Assembly: GCA_019914995.1 (NCBI GenBank)
Contig: CM034137.1
Location: 4,739,155 to 4,803,154 of the forward strand
Length of the DNA: 64,000 nt
Source of the DNA: Acanthochlamys bracteata
Taxonomy: Eukaryota > Streptophyta > Magnoliopsida > Pandanales > Velloziaceae
Direction: 5' to 3'
The position numbers and the translations under genes were made by a program. Under the pieces are notes generated by a model. The model saw nothing but the letters and a program-made list of their open reading frames with translations, had not been told where the DNA came from and ran no database searches. Positions 1-13,589 of the stretch are shown piece by piece (within the stretch, counting starts at the first letter, position 1; the number at the start of each line of letters is the position of its first letter).

Positions 1-3000
1 AGGGCTAATAAAAGCAAAAGCCTTCTTTAGGCATAAAAGTCAAATTCAAGGCATATATAACAAAACTTCACCTGGCTTAAACTTCGCCCAACTAAAGTCT
101 TGTCTCCGTTGGTGCCCTTAGACATCACTCAATTACTACAGATACTAGTCAAGTTCAAGCAACTTACTAATTTTAAGAGTCTTCATCATACAGTCCCATC
201 TTTCTTCACAAAGTTAGTACCTTGAAGACTGTCCCGTCGATGAAATAGAGTTTGACAACAATGTGTTTAGTGCCCTTGTGTGCTTCTGGTCTTTTCATCA
301 AATGAATAGCATGTTGCCTATCACAATAAACTATTGTAACATCTTGAATAAAAAAACAAGTTCTCCATATAAACCTCGCAGCCAAGTAGCTTCTTAATGG
401 CTTCTATAACAGCATATACTCTGCTTTTCTGGTTGATGAAACAATTACATATTACATGGAAGCTTTCTAATTTATAGCAGAATCAATGAGAGAGAATATA
501 TAACCAATTACGGACTTTCTACGATCCAAATCTCCTACTACATCTGAATCGACATAATAAGTAGGTGTGCAAGCAATATTAGTGAACTCCAAAGAAGTAC
601 TTAATATACCTCTTAAATTCCAAAGAGTCCAATTAACTACTTGCCAATGCTCTTTTTATATATTTCCCATGAACCTACTATCATCATTAACATGATGTGA
701 AATGTCTGTACGAGTATACAATGATGCACATAATATAACCAACTGCATTATAGTAAAAAGTATGAGATAAAACTTCTTTTTGTCAGTTTTAGATAAGTAA
801 TCTGGTGGGAGTCTAAAGTGAGATGTCAAAAGAATACTAAATAGTTGGGAATTCTTTATAAGAAAGTGCTTAGAACTTTTTCAGCATATCTCTTTTAAGA
901 CACATAAAGCTTTCCAGCTTTGCAATCCCTAAAGATCTCTATGCCTAAATATTTTTTTCCAGCTCCTAACAAGTCTTTTTTCAGCTTATTTTTTCAAAAT
1001 TTCAATTTCTTTAATGTGCTTTACATAATCAAATTGTCATTAATATAGAGCAGTAGATAATGAAGCATCCATTACCAAGCTTCCTAAAATATAAACTTTT
1101 GTCATACTTTTATTATTGTCAAAATCCAAAATAAAAAGAATCCTGTTTCTGATACCACTGCTTTGGGATTGCTTTAAATCATGCAAAGTCTCTTCAACAA
1201 ATAAATATGGTTTCTTTCTCCTCAAATAGAAAGAAGCCTTCAAAATTCATGCATATAAATTTGTTCTTTCAATTTACTATACAAGAATGCAGTTTTGATA
1301 TCAAAGTAGTGTAATTCTAAATCATGCATAACTGCTATTGCAAGCAAGAAACGGATGGAGTTATACTTGACAATAGATGAGAGTTATTGAATCAACACCC
1401 GCAACTAAGAGTACCATTTAGCTACCGACAATGCCTTATATCAAGCATTTATAATTTTTGAGGTGGTTTGTTTTTTTCTTGTAAGCCCATTACAATCATT
1501 ACTTCCCTTTTGGTGACTTTACATAAAACTAATTTCATTCTCATATAATGACTCAATCTTCTCATTTATTGCTATAACCATTTGCTGATTTAGTAAAAGA
1601 AAGAGCTTCTTCATGGGAGATCAATGTCAAATAATCAACAGTCTTAGTAAGAGATAAAGCATAAACAACAAGGTCTGTATAACCATACTCCTCAGGTGGC
1701 TTAACAATTCTTCTTTTTAAAATTTTGCGATGCTATAGATTGATTAACCATCTTCATTAACCGACAAATCAACTTAAGAAGGTTGAGAAAAAACAATAGG
1801 AGACAGCTTACGGGAAGAAGATGAACTGTTGTTTCTAAGACAACCTTGGTAGGATGCAGCTCATTTTTTGTGTTTGAAGAAGTAGCTGATTCGTTCTTAT
1901 CATGAAGCAATGCTGATTCATTCGATGTTATGTCATGACTCACAAAGTGATTACTTGACATTGACTCAATACACCATAATCTGATACCTTTCACACTAGA
2001 AGCAAAACCATAAAAAAATTACATTCTTGGCTCAAATTTTCATTCATTGACATGCATATATGCAGGAGATTGAAACATTCTAATGTTAGAACTATTTGTA
2101 GGAGCACCAGACCGCACTCCTACAGTTTTGCGTTCAATACCGTTCTGTGATGAATAATTAATCAAATAACATATTGTGTTAAGTACTTCTCCCTAAACCT
2201 CCTTAATTATGCCTACATTAGACAATATGTGTACTATTGAATAAAAAGTTTCATGTAATGCATGTGAAATAGTATGATGTCTAAATTGATTCAAGCAGAA
2301 GCTATTGAACTCTGTATTGTAAAATTGAAGACCATTATCTGTTCTTAATTTTGATTTGTATCCTAGTTTGCTTTAAAAAAAATTCACTAATTGAAGGCTT
2401 CAAATACTTCACTCTTTTGTTTTAAAAAAATAGACCCAAATCTTTTTTGCGAAATTATTAATAATGTGAGTATATTAAGCACCATTATTAGAAACAACAT
2501 GTAATAGTCCCCAAAGTTGAAATAAATTTAATTCAAAATACCTTTTGTTCGATGGACTGCTAAACTAAAAGTTGCTCCATTTTACTTGCCAAAATACAAT
2601 ATTTGCAAAATCCTATATTTGTAAATTTCTAATTGCATAATGAGCTCTTTTCCTCAAAACTTCTAATTCTCTCTGACTCATATGCTCCATTCTCATATGC
2701 CATAACTTAGTGATGTCGGTTTTAGAAGGAGATGATAAAGCAATAACTATTGAATCGGAGATAGCGCTAACATCCAAAAAATTTAATGCACCAATTTACT
2801 TTACTTCAATAACTATCAGTTTGCCTTTAGAAATCTTCATGCTCTTCATTAGTTGAAGGTTAATACCAATTAAATTAGGACTGCCCAAAAATATAATATT
2901 TCTTTCAAATCAAGTATATATCTTATAATGGTTAATGTTCAATCCATTATGCATCTTGGTTTGAACTGTTCTTATCCCAATGGCTTTATAAATAACATCG

Positions 3001-3900
3001 TTAGCCATCATGCTCAGTCCACCTTTAACTGAACCATATGTTGAGAACAAATTCCAATAAAATACGTGTGATAGGAATGATCAGAATCCAATTTCTATTT
3101 ATCATTGTATGCAAATTTGAAATCAAGGAGAAGATCAAGAATTAAGCAGTGATCTTGGGTAATCCTTACATCTACAGAGTTATGAGACTCTTCCTTGATT
3201 CTATTTAGCTCTTTTTTGCTTACTTTTCTACTTGTAATACTTTGATATATAATGTATTAGGTCTCTTGTACTAGCTAGTCGTAACATTTTTGTATTTTGA
3301 TTTTGATCTAAATTATGTCGGTAACAAGTCCCTTTTGACTTGTTCTTCCATTCAGAAGAAAAGCATTATTTTAGTTAAAAGATAAGACACTTAACAAAAT
3401 AAGTTTATTATCAATCATTTTTTAGACATTGGAAATATTTAACATGTTTTATAGAGATGTTTCTCTACTATATAAACGATATAACTATAAAGTGTTTGTA
3501 TGATAGGAGTAACGAACACAACAGTAATAAAGCTAGATACTCATTAGTGATCTCATATTAAGGTATTGCAATTTCATTATAGTAGAACTGAACTCACCAA
3601 TACGACATTTGATAGACATACCATTTGCCATGCGAAATGTGTAAGTTGTTAGTTCAATATCAACTGATTAGTTATGAATTTTTTCATGTATAACGACTCT
3701 AAGTTGCAGCCATAAAGTTGTTGCAGTCTAACAGTACCAGTTAAACCACGCACATAATTTATAATCTGTTATTTACTCTCCACCCCAAACTCACTCAGCA
3801 CTTGTAATGGCCATATGCTCATCTAAGATAGTGTTAAACTAATTAAAATTTAACAAATTAGCCACATCCAATACGAGCATCTTTTATAAGGGGGACATGG
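1..3900 (-). mobile_element. Degenerate Ty1/Copia retrotransposon remnant
   Basis: The minus strand gives Copia landmarks in gag-to-pol order running leftward: a gag-like stretch near 3650-3850, a GAG-pre-integrase motif (LWHMRMEHMS, about 2590-2710), the integrase/RT linker near 1700-2000, and a Copia RNase H block near 480-560 (YVDSD, GDLDRRKS, GYIF). All frames are heavily broken, with dozens of interruptions by eye, so this is an old fossil. No LTR pair or target duplication was found. The left end runs off the window, and the right end is placed where Ty3 sequence begins. Confidence 0.65.
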
Positions 3901-4560
3901 ATGACCGGATGAATGCAAGTAGGCCACTGGTCCAACATCTTTGATGATGACATAGGGTCCATAATAATGATGTTGTAACTTGGCGTGTTTCCGAGAAGTA
4001 AGAGAGCTTTGCTGGTCAGTTGTAACTTTAAGAAAACATGAACTCTACAGTAAAGTGTGCCTTACAATGATGCCGATTGCTATTTGCTTCATTCTGTTTT
4101 GAGCTCTTTGTAGGTGTAAATGCAAATCACGGAGGATCGCATCCCTTTCGTGGATTTGAGAACCCACACAGTCAGACTGAATAGGGCCATAAGAAAATGA
4201 AACCGTCTGATGGGAGGTCTCTAGTAAACGGCTTTAAATGGAGAAGTGTTAGCGGAGGAGTGATTGATAGTGGAGAGCGATCGTCGATGAAGCAGCAAAG
4301 ATACGTCTCTAAGCCTCTGTTGACTATTTTGTATTGGGCGTCTGATTGAGAGTGGTAAGAGTAGCTCATGTGCAAGGTGGTACCTTGGAGATGATGCAAC
4401 TTCTAGCAAAAAAAAAAAAAAAAAGGAGTTAGGCCAATAACGTTTCTTATTACTTGAAATTCTAGGCCAATAAAACTGAGTCAAGAGGCGTTCTATCCAC
4501 ATGTATAATTGCTAGATGGGACACATCCAAAAAGGAACTGAAGAGGCAATTCTATCCACA
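3885..4560 (-). mobile_element. Ty3/gypsy chromovirus integrase fragment
   Basis: Minus-strand frames show the integrase signature of Tekay/Reina-type chromoviruses: a zinc-finger-side block (FYWPRISS, about 4440-4500), a core block (LHMSYSYHSQSDAQ followed by NRGLETYL, about 4300-4400), and the C-terminal segment (RDAILRDLHLHLQRAQNRMKQ near 4060-4150, then HPVIHVPL near 3890). The fragment is broken in several places and has no LTR attached. A 16-base A run near 4409-4424 lies inside it. It faces the plus-strand gag fragment to its right. Confidence 0.65.
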
Positions 4561-5660
4561 TAACTCCGAGGATGAAGCAAGGGAAAAACTTCGACGCTTG
4601 ACACATCGAGGCAACATATTGACTATCTGAAAGAATTTTCAGAAAGAGATCCCCGATACCAGAAAAGGAAGCCCTCTTGCTTTTGTGGATGGATTATAAA
4701 CATGGGGCAGGCTGGATACTAAACCTATAGGACCTCATGACGTCAACTCTACAATTGCAATAGGCGAGTCACTTCTTAAAATTCAACGACCCAAAAATAA
4801 TAAGCCTCATAGAAACTATAAGGACAACGGTGGGGAAGATGACCACCAATCAAAGAAGGCACCATATGACTTAATAAAAGGCAAGGGCCAAAGAAAAATA
4901 GTAATAATCAAGAGAATGGTAAGCTATCTTTAAAATGTTGCTTTTGTGATAGACCACACTTGGCGCCGGATTGCCCAAAACGAAGCGAGCATTCCATCTT
5001 AATTGAGATAATGGATGAGCTACAAGAGCAACCTGAAGTGGTAAGGGTGTGCTATTTGTAATACCTTCATTCCGTCAAAGCCAAAATAAGACGCACAAAG
5101 ATATAAAGTGAAGGGTCGACCATACGTAATGGCTAAGATTAATGGCAAGTGGCACGCGTCTTGGTGAACACAGGGGTTACCCGCAACTTTCTTGAGGAGA
5201 AGGAAACTAAAAGACATAGTCATCATGTACGAGACTTCCATAGGTGAGTGGTCCGGCCATGTGGACTTTTTCAATATGAATATGGACGATAGTCCGATAG
5301 TCCTTAGAATGGACTTTATGAATCGTGTAAAAGCCGTGTCGATCCCCTTAACCAACTCTATATGGATTTTGATGACGAAAACACTTGTATGATATCTTTG
5401 TTTCGTCAAGTAAATTTCCAAACCAAGATAGTTTCTGCTATGCTGAAGTGGTAAGGGTGGGCTATTTGAAACTTTGGACAGAGCCCTTCCGTCAAGACAA
5501 GCAGCCAAGAGAAGTCCAAAAAGTTAAGCCAAAAAAGTTCTCACTAAAAGGAAAGGAAAGCCACCATAAGAAAGGAGACTATCAGGAGTCACTTTCTGTA
5601 GTACCATATAGCATGGCTCCTCTGGTCATGGAAGACCAGAGGAATACGCTATAGCTCCAC
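4505..5660 (+). mobile_element. Ty3/gypsy gag-protease fragment
   Basis: Plus-strand frames read as Ty3 gag (LKRQFYPHNSEDEAREKLRR near 4530), a CCHC-type knuckle (CFCDRPHLAPDCPK, about 4940-4980), then the aspartic-protease region (ING near 5140 and the GEWSGHVDF...VLRMDFM block, 5240-5320), ending in a short stretch like the start of RT (VPYSMAP near 5605). The rest of pol is absent and LTR-like sequence follows. A short block near 5038 is repeated near 5448. Broken in several places; old fossil. Confidence 0.65.
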
Positions 5661-5699
5661 ACAACTATAATGAGGGTATTGAGAAATAGGTGTAGAAAA

Positions 5700-6095
5700 A
5701 TATCACAGTATGATTATTTTGGCTTCTATTCTCATTCTTACTATCTTAGTAAAATGCCTTTTCACATAGGTAAAGCACGTCGCATATAGGACGAGCCTAG
5801 CGTGTGGGAGAATACACTAAACACTTGGGATATTTTGTGCCTAAAGGATACTTTGGAAGTAGAGATATTTTTGTATGGATAATATGTAAGAACTTTTCGG
5901 ATTAATTTTTTTTCGATCATTTGAGCAAAGTGTAATCTCTACGATCCATTGAGGAGGCGGAGTGGATATAAATGGGAGGGCATGGCCTTCATTTGTAAAT
6001 TACAAGAAAAGCTTTGTACCAAGCTTGAGTGCCAATAAAGAGTCCATCACAAACTCTCTTATCAATTATGCTTCTTAGTTCCTTTCTTTCTCTCA
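5700..6095 (+). repeat. LTR-like segment with TATA box and poly(A) signal
   Basis: The segment directly after the gag-protease fragment has the layout of an LTR: TATAAATG at 5967-5974, AATAAA at 6034-6039, and a pyrimidine-rich tail. A partner LTR was not found, so it may be a solo or truncated LTR of the Ty3 element to its left. The boundaries are approximate. Confidence 0.4.
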
Positions 6096-7770
6096 AATCC
6101 TTACAAGCTTTCTTAGCTATATTGATAGCTACTTTTGCAGAAAAGACTGAGTTAGCCACAACAGGTGTAAGTGCCGCACGAGTTTAAGTAAAACTCTAGG
6201 CCCATGTCATAAGCCACTAGAGTTTACCCACTACTATAATTATTTATAAGAAAGAAGAACAAACTTGACATAAAAAAGGAATTAGAATCCAAGTGAAATT
6301 CAAATACTAAGGAAAGATTCCATGCTGTCATGGTGCTTCTGGAGTGCTTAGTTCTTGCCATTATGAAGCACACCGGCATGTGGAGCAACTCTTGGTTGAT
6401 CGACGCAAACGATGTCATTAGCCTTCTATTGCTGTCTATGAATTGTTTGACTGATGCGTATCATGGGATCGACTAATTTAAATAGTAACAAGCTAATCTC
6501 ATTAAGCAACTCTATAAGAAAATGGCTCTTTGGATAAAATTTAAATTATTGTAATATACCTAAAAAGATAAATGTTATATTATATTAAAAAAAGAGACAA
6601 TTTTGAATATATAATTTCGCTACATTGAAATTTAATAAAAAAGTATCTTACAAAATTTGCGAAAAAATTGGAAGTAATGTTGCAAACAAGAAAATAAAAA
6701 TTTTGATTATTATAACTAATATTGTCATAATCAATATTCCTTTGTATAAGAAGTTAGATAAATCTTAAGTATAAATTGAGATATTTTATTTAAAAATATA
6801 TTAAAATTTAGCCTTGGTTATTGAAGTCCTCAAAAAATTTGAAGAAACTAATACCAAGAATTCAAGCATATCTAAGTAAAGTAATTATTTAATACAGTAT
6901 CAGATAAAAAAATGTAGAATCAAATTTGCTAGACTTTTTCTAATTGTGCATCTTATAAGCATAAAATAAGAAATCATGTGTCTATAAGCAAAAAATAAGA
7001 AATTGTGCATCATATATCCTAATTTTGTGTAAGGTAAGTTAGATAACCCAATTTACAGTGAACTTAGTTATGGATTAAGTTCTCTGTATTTGGCTGGGTT
7101 AAGTTGTCACAAATTTCATAATTGAGATTATAAATTAGTAATCAAACACTACATTTTTTGAACTACATGGAGATAAAGAAAAACATAAAATTAGCTCAGT
7201 CTCATTGAGGTGAAAAATCAGAGATGCACAATTTAATGCTTCTAATGCATTACCCTATCATTATTTTACTATATCTCTATATGAAGTAAATACAACGATA
7301 GATCAGATTTGATCTTACTAAGACTTGAATTGTCTCATACCAACTCAATACTTAGCAAGAGAGGAATACAATAAAATAAGATGCACACACAGCACATATA
7401 TTCTTATGAAGTTATTATACTATCCACATTCTAAACCTTTATTCTTTTCATATTTATACACAAAACTAGATATGCTTACTAGCATAAGAGTTGTTTACAT
7501 TCGCATGTACATAATATATATATACTTCTAAGCAGCTACATGATTACATACACATTTATACAAGTTTGCATTGTTGTCAAAAATGTCTTACCGTGCATAT
7601 GCCAATCATTCATCCATATACTATCCATGTGTCCGGATACATACTTGTGTGCCAATATATGCAACCTTTTCCTCTATATCATTAACTCATATAGAAGTAT
7701 ATAACATTACCATGAAGTAATCACATAACACGAGTGAGACTACATCTCCAACTCGTAACACTCTTTGGTT
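6096..7770. other. AT-rich non-coding stretch
   Basis: No gene, conserved domain or clear repeat was recognised. Reading frames are short and look random. Composition is strongly AT-rich from about 6480 to 7320. Confidence 0.5.
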
Positions 7771-8036
7771 CACATGCATATATGTAATGGTCAATACACA
7801 TACGTATTATACAACCATACATCTACATATGTGCAAATAATGCTTCAGGTAATCTACATATGTGCAAATGATGCTTCAGGTAATCCACATACATATATGT
7901 AATGGTCAATACACATACGTATCATAAACATGCATCTATATATGTGTAAATGATGCTTCACGTAATTGTAAAGGTCAATACACATACGTATTATATAAAC
8001 ATGCATCTACATATGTGCAAATGATGCTTCACACAT
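7771..8036. repeat. Imperfect tandem repeat, about 70-115 bp period
   Basis: Three copies of a block centred on GGTCAATACACATACGTAT begin near 7789, 7904 and 7973, each followed by a CATCTACATATGTGCAAATGATGCTTCA-like segment. The first interval is longer because the second half of the unit is itself duplicated. Matching phrases about an act(a/c)tctccaact motif flank the array near 7740 and 8056. Confidence 0.75.
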
Positions 8037-8198
8037 CACTATGGGTCGAGCGAGACTATGTCTCCAACTTGCATTATAGCTATCTACCTGTGCACATCTA
8101 TGCATGCATAAAACTATACCATCAACATGTTATATGCATAACCACCTTCTTGAGTATGCTTATACCATTCATGGTAATAATGATAACAATATCCGCGG

Positions 8199-8219
8199 AT
8201 ATATATATATATATATATA
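8199..8219. repeat. (AT)n microsatellite
   Basis: Uninterrupted AT dinucleotide run directly left of a GC-rich block. Confidence 0.9.
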
Positions 8220-8227
8220 GGAGGGAT

Positions 8228-8301
8228 ACGGCCACTCCTCCCCTTAGGCACTCCCGGGCACTCCATGACGTGGATGGCCACGATTGCATCGCAGGAGTGC
8301 C
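8228..8301. repeat. GC-rich inverted-repeat block
   Basis: Contains GGCACTCCCGGGCACTCC near 8248 and the complementary GGAGTGCC near 8292, forming a potential hairpin next to the AT microsatellite. It could be a transposon end, but no matching second terminus was found. Confidence 0.35.
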
Positions 8302-8556
8302 TCATGTCTGTTAGATGAGTTCGGTTTGATGTATTTCTATTTGTCCGAAATTTTAAAAAACTCCGATCACTCCTTGTTTTCGGCTGTACATCTCTGACAC
8401 TTTTACGAGTTCTCTCTTTACATTATCTTAATTTTTAATTATTCTTAATTAATCTTTTTATTATCCTAATTAATTTTACTTATCTTAATTAACTACTTTA
8501 TATTTCAGTATCCTAACGAGTTTTACGACTTTCATTTTCATTGTTTCAATTTTGCA

Positions 8557-8900
8557 GATCTCGAGCATCTCACGGCGAGCTTCTCCCCGGCGAAGATTTG
8601 GGGCCTTTTTTCGGGCGAGGATTTGTTTCCTTTTCACCAGTTCCTTCTCCCGACAAGGATTTGTTTGAGTAAGCTCGAGCATCTCACGGTTTTCTTTTCC
8701 CCGGCGAGGATTTGTCTCCTTTTCTTCGGCAAAGAGTTGTTTTCTTTTCACAGTTTTCTTCTCAGCGACGAAGATCTGTTCATTACGCAGATCTCGAGCA
8801 TCTCACTGTTTCAATATTTTCTCCTGAGTATGATCTCGGCTCAACGATCTCCGATCGTGCCGTGAATCTCTTTTCTTTTTTACCAGTTTTTCTTTTTTGA
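8557..8900. repeat. Three-copy tandem repeat, about 116 bp
   Basis: The phrase CTCGAGCATCTCAC recurs at 8560, 8674 and 8793 (spacings 114 and 119). Each copy is followed by a pyrimidine-rich segment with GGCGA(A/G)GATTTG sub-repeats. Overlapping short frames on both strands follow from the repeat and show no known domain. Confidence 0.7.
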
Positions 8901-10630
8901 ATTTTTGAATTTTTTTGGTGTGTTGGCTTTTCTAGTGTGTTGTTTTTATCTATCTTACTTTTTTGGTTATTTTCGAGATTTTGGTTCGATTTAGATTTGT
9001 AGATTTCTAGTACCGTCGTATTGGTTGATTTCGTTTGTTTTACACTGTATTGATTTTATTTGATTGTTGTATCATGTAATGATTTTTTTTGTTTAATTTT
9101 GCATTCACTGGAATTATTGAAGTAGAGAGAGAGTTTGTTGAATGTTGTTTGTTGGAATAGGCATGTTTCCTGAGAGCTGGTTGCCGCTATTGTAACGATT
9201 GCTGGATGTTGTTTCTACTATAACGATTGCTTGATGAATTCAAGTATCCAATGGTTATGAATGAGATACTGATTCAATGCTATGCCATTTTCTAGTGTTA
9301 ATCTGCTGGACTCGTTAATTTAAATATGAGGCTTGGGATAGAGAGATCAGGGGACTCGTTCAAGGTTTGACTCCCCTATTCTTCTCTCTCAGGCCGATGA
9401 TTTTTTAGATAAAATGGGAATTTGACCCTCTTTTGGATAGTTGCTGCTCTATGGAAATGCTCTTGAATGTTTGAACATACTTTCTTATCGAGGCAATGAC
9501 GAGGAAAAGAATTAACTGTTGTAGGATATGTTACTCGTTCATGTTCTTTCTTCTTGATTCTACATTGCTACTTACACAGCAATGTATTTATCGCATATGT
9601 GCACTAGTCATAAAACATAATGATATATTTATGTAGAGGTATCATAGTAATATTATAAAATATCTTTAAAAAACACAAATATTATAGCTAGGCAAAATAC
9701 AGTAATGTAGTATAAACCATTTTAAAATCATGGAAATCCATGCTATAATTTACCATGTAATCCTAATTTAATCTATGAGGCCATTATCATACGCATAGGC
9801 ATGTATTACAAAAATCTGTCAACATATATAAAAAACTAAGTGAATTAATTCGATGATATTCTAGCACGCCCTTATGACTTACTATCATGACCCTCAATGC
9901 AAGAATTCTTGTACATGTATACACTTACACCATACATCTACGAGTTTGACAAGCATAGGACATCATATTATTTGATTTTTTATAACTCTAGCATGTTATC
10001 ATGCATACGTAGAAATTGAAATAGTATAGTAACCTGCTTAGTTATTAGCATGCTTTTACGTATACTTAAACAGGATTCATAGACGAGCATGCACCATACA
10101 AGCACTATAGCATAGAGCCAATCGTAACGCACAGATATTGGCAAGGTGCGTCGAAGGTTCCAAAGCAGATGTTACTTGCGTTGAAATCCTAATAGTAAAG
10201 CTAAGAAGAAAAAGACGCAAGTAACCCTCATTTGAAAGTCTATGCAACCTCTCAGACCTGCAGCATCACTATGCTATGCTATCGGTTCCAAATCTATGTT
10301 CAATCCTAATGCAAATAAATACCATCAAAATATAACTGATACCTAAACACATTCCTTATACACATCTATATCCAGACATTCCAAACGGTGAGAAGGCACC
10401 ATTGCATCGAAAATCCGATAATTACCCAATTAAGTCCGTAATCATCAACTCATATTTCTTGACTAGTGCTAGGGCTAGCATATTTAAAAAGCTTACCCGA
10501 ATCAACAAGCAATCCCGAACCCGAACCAGCGTTGTAGCACGAAAATGACAAACTTGCCGAATTTCAATCCAAAAATACCTATAGTAAAGGATCAATCAGT
10601 GATTCAAAGCAAGCTCAAGAGACACAAAAG
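8901..10630. other. Non-coding stretch, no gene recognised
   Basis: T-rich at the left and rich in short AT tracts at the right. No exon, RNA gene or known element boundary could be supported. Confidence 0.45.
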
Positions 10631-10634
10631 AGCA

Positions 10635-13560
10635 TTGAAACTCACCTAGACCGTGAGTTGGGTTGAACTATTTTCATTGAGTTGCTTGTCATGATAGAAC
10701 TTTGTTCGTTCCTTGTAAATCTTTGCATTCTCATAAACCTCATTGCGAATTTCTTCCAACTCATTGGGTTGCAATATTCTTTCATTCCCTACATCCTTTA
10801 TGTCAACATTTATCTTCCCAATATATATTGTGTTCAAGCTCTATAAGTAAATGACATGCTTTTTCAAAAATAATTCGATATGGACTCATTCCTATAGGTA
10901 TTTTATATATTGTCCTATAAGCCCAAAAAGCATCATTAAATTTTATTACCCAATCTTTTCATGTGGTGTTGACGGTCTTCTCCAAAATATTCAGGACTTC
11001 TAAATTGCTAATCTCTACTAGTCCTGAAGTTTTATGGTGATATGGAGTGGCTACCTTATGTGTTATGCTATATTTTCTTAACAAAATATCAAAAGGCTTA
11101 TTGCAAAAATATTTACCGCCATCACTAATGATTACTCTAGGAGTTCCAAATCTAGTGAAAATCATATTTTTGAAAAATTTGAGGTCAATTTTATGATCAT
11201 TAGTTTTTGTAGCTTGAGCCTCTACCCATTTAAATGCATAATTAACAGCAATAAGAATATAAGAATACCTAAAGAAATGAACCCATGAAATCTATACCCA
11301 AAACATCAAAGAGTTCTATAACAAAAATATTAGTCAAAGGCATCATTGTTCCTCCTGCTGATATTTCCTATTGTTTGGCATCAATCACACTAAGAATAAA
11401 AGTTAAATGCATCTTTAAATAAAGTGGGCCAGAAGAACCTGATTGAAGGACTTTATGAGCTATGCCTTAGAATGTTTTGTTGTTCATCCTCAGGAACGCA
11501 TCTTCTAATGATTTGATGCTTAAATAGATATGGATTATCCAAATAGTAGTGCTTCACCATAGACAGAAATCTCTTTTTTCATGAAAAGATATTATTTCTC
11601 ATTACACCACTAGCAAGATAATTCACAAAATCAGTATACCAATGTTCTTTATAATTAATGGAAATAAATTGCTTCATCTGAAAAAAAATCATTTAGAGGC
11701 ATATCGTCTCCTTCTTTTTAATATTCAATCACGATACGGGAAAGATTATCTACTACCACATGTAATCTTCAAGTCAAATTCTTACAGGAACAAGCCCTAT
11801 CGAATAAACCTAGACTTAGGATAGTTTTTAGTTAACAAATACTTAAGAGCCGCATGGTCAGTAAATATAATAAATTTAAAATAAAAAATATTTAGACGAA
11901 ATTTTTCTAAAAAACACTACAACCAACAACTTTTTTTCTATTGTTGAATAATTAAGTTGTGCATCATTCAATGTCTTCCTAGCATAATATATAACATATG
12001 GCAGTCTATTAATTCATTGACCTTGAACTGCACCAATAGCATAATCTGAAGCATCACATATAAATTCAAATGGTAATTCCAATCAGGAGCAGTAGTTACG
12101 GCATTTTTCAAATTATTGAATACATTCAAACAATCTTTATCAAAATCAATTACAATATACTTAGCCAATAATTCACATAGAGGCCTAGTTATCTTAGAAA
12201 AATCTTTAATTAATCTTCTACAAAAATAAGCATGGCCTAAAAAAACTTCTAATGCCCTTTACTGAAGTAGGAGAAGGTAGATTTTTAATAATTTCAATTT
12301 TCATACTACCCACCGCAATTCCTTTACTAGAAACAACATGTCCTAACACAATCCCTTGTCTAACCATGAAATGACATTTTTTTAAATTTAAAATCAAGTT
12401 CGCTTCTTCACATCTAGACAAAATCAATTTTAAATTATTAAGACATCCATTAATAGAAGATTCAAAAATTGAAAAATTATGCATAAATATCTCAATAATC
12501 TCCTCTACCATATCCGAGAAGATTGTCATCATGCATCTTTGAAATATTGCTAGAGCATTAAATAAACCAAAAAGCATTCTCCTATAGACAAAAGTACCAA
12601 ATGAACAAGTTAAAGTTGTCTTTTCTTGCTCTTCTTGATCAATTGAAATTTGATTATAACCTGAAAAACCATCTAAAAAATAATAATGTGAGTTGCCAGC
12701 TAAGCATTTAAGTATTTGATCAATAAAAGATTAAGAAAAATTATCTTTTCTTATTGCAAAATTCAACTTTCTATAATCAACACAAACACACCATTAAGTA
12801 GTTGTTCTTGTAGGAATCAACTCATTATTCTCATTTTTAATATTGTTACCTCAATTTTTTAGTTACTACTTGTACAGGCATAACCCATCTACTATGAGAG
12901 ATTAGACAGTTTACTCATACATCATGCAGTTTTAAAAATTTAACTCTAACTAAATCTTTGATGTTATGATTTGATCTCCTTTGGCTTTCATGTGTAGGGT
13001 TAGCATGATACTCCATTAAAATCTATTCATATACATCACCTTTTATGTCAGGTGTTGTCCAACTTATTGCTGTCGTATGTTCTTTTAAGATGCTAATTAA
13101 ACTCTCCTTTTCTCTAACCATAAGATCTGAAGATATAATGACTGAGAGGGTTTCATTATCACGTAAAATGCATACTTCAGATGTTCTGGTAATGGTTTGA
13201 GTTCTAACTTAAGAAAACTACAGTAGATGACTCTATCCTTATCTTATTCATCTCTAAAGGTACAAATAAGGCTCTATAACTAGGCTGAAATAGTTTTAAT
13301 ACATCTAAGGCAACCAGCATATCATTAGAATCATGACACTCTCCCACATCTAAAATTAATGCAGCTTCTAAGTCATCCTTACGTTTTTCCTGTAAAACAC
13401 CAGAGTTGGTTAGTAAGTCAACAGAAAAGCAAGAATCTGAAAAAATATAATGATGTTTAAGAGCATCAAATACTTTGAATATATGTTTTCTTAATCCTTA
13501 CTTTGTTTTTTTTAGCTTTTGTATATTTTCTAGCATCCACAGAAACATAGCTTTTGATAG
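10635..13560 (-). mobile_element. Degenerate Athila (Ty3/gypsy) pol fragment
   Basis: The minus strand gives Athila pol from the protease-RT linker to integrase: RT blocks near 12500-12600 (FQRCMMTIFSDMVEE), RNase H and connector sequence near 11970-12170, and an integrase core near 10960-11165 ([27 protein letters not shown]). It stops inside the integrase tail near 10635, with no LTR on that side. Many breaks; clearly older than the Athila copy at 30.4-40.3 kb, which it resembles. Confidence 0.75.
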
Positions 13561-13589
13561 TTTACTTGGATTAGAGTTTATAACAATGT

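Noticed and set aside
7771-8036. Possible CRISPR-like array
   Set aside because: The units are contiguous degenerate tandem repeats without unique spacers, in plant DNA.
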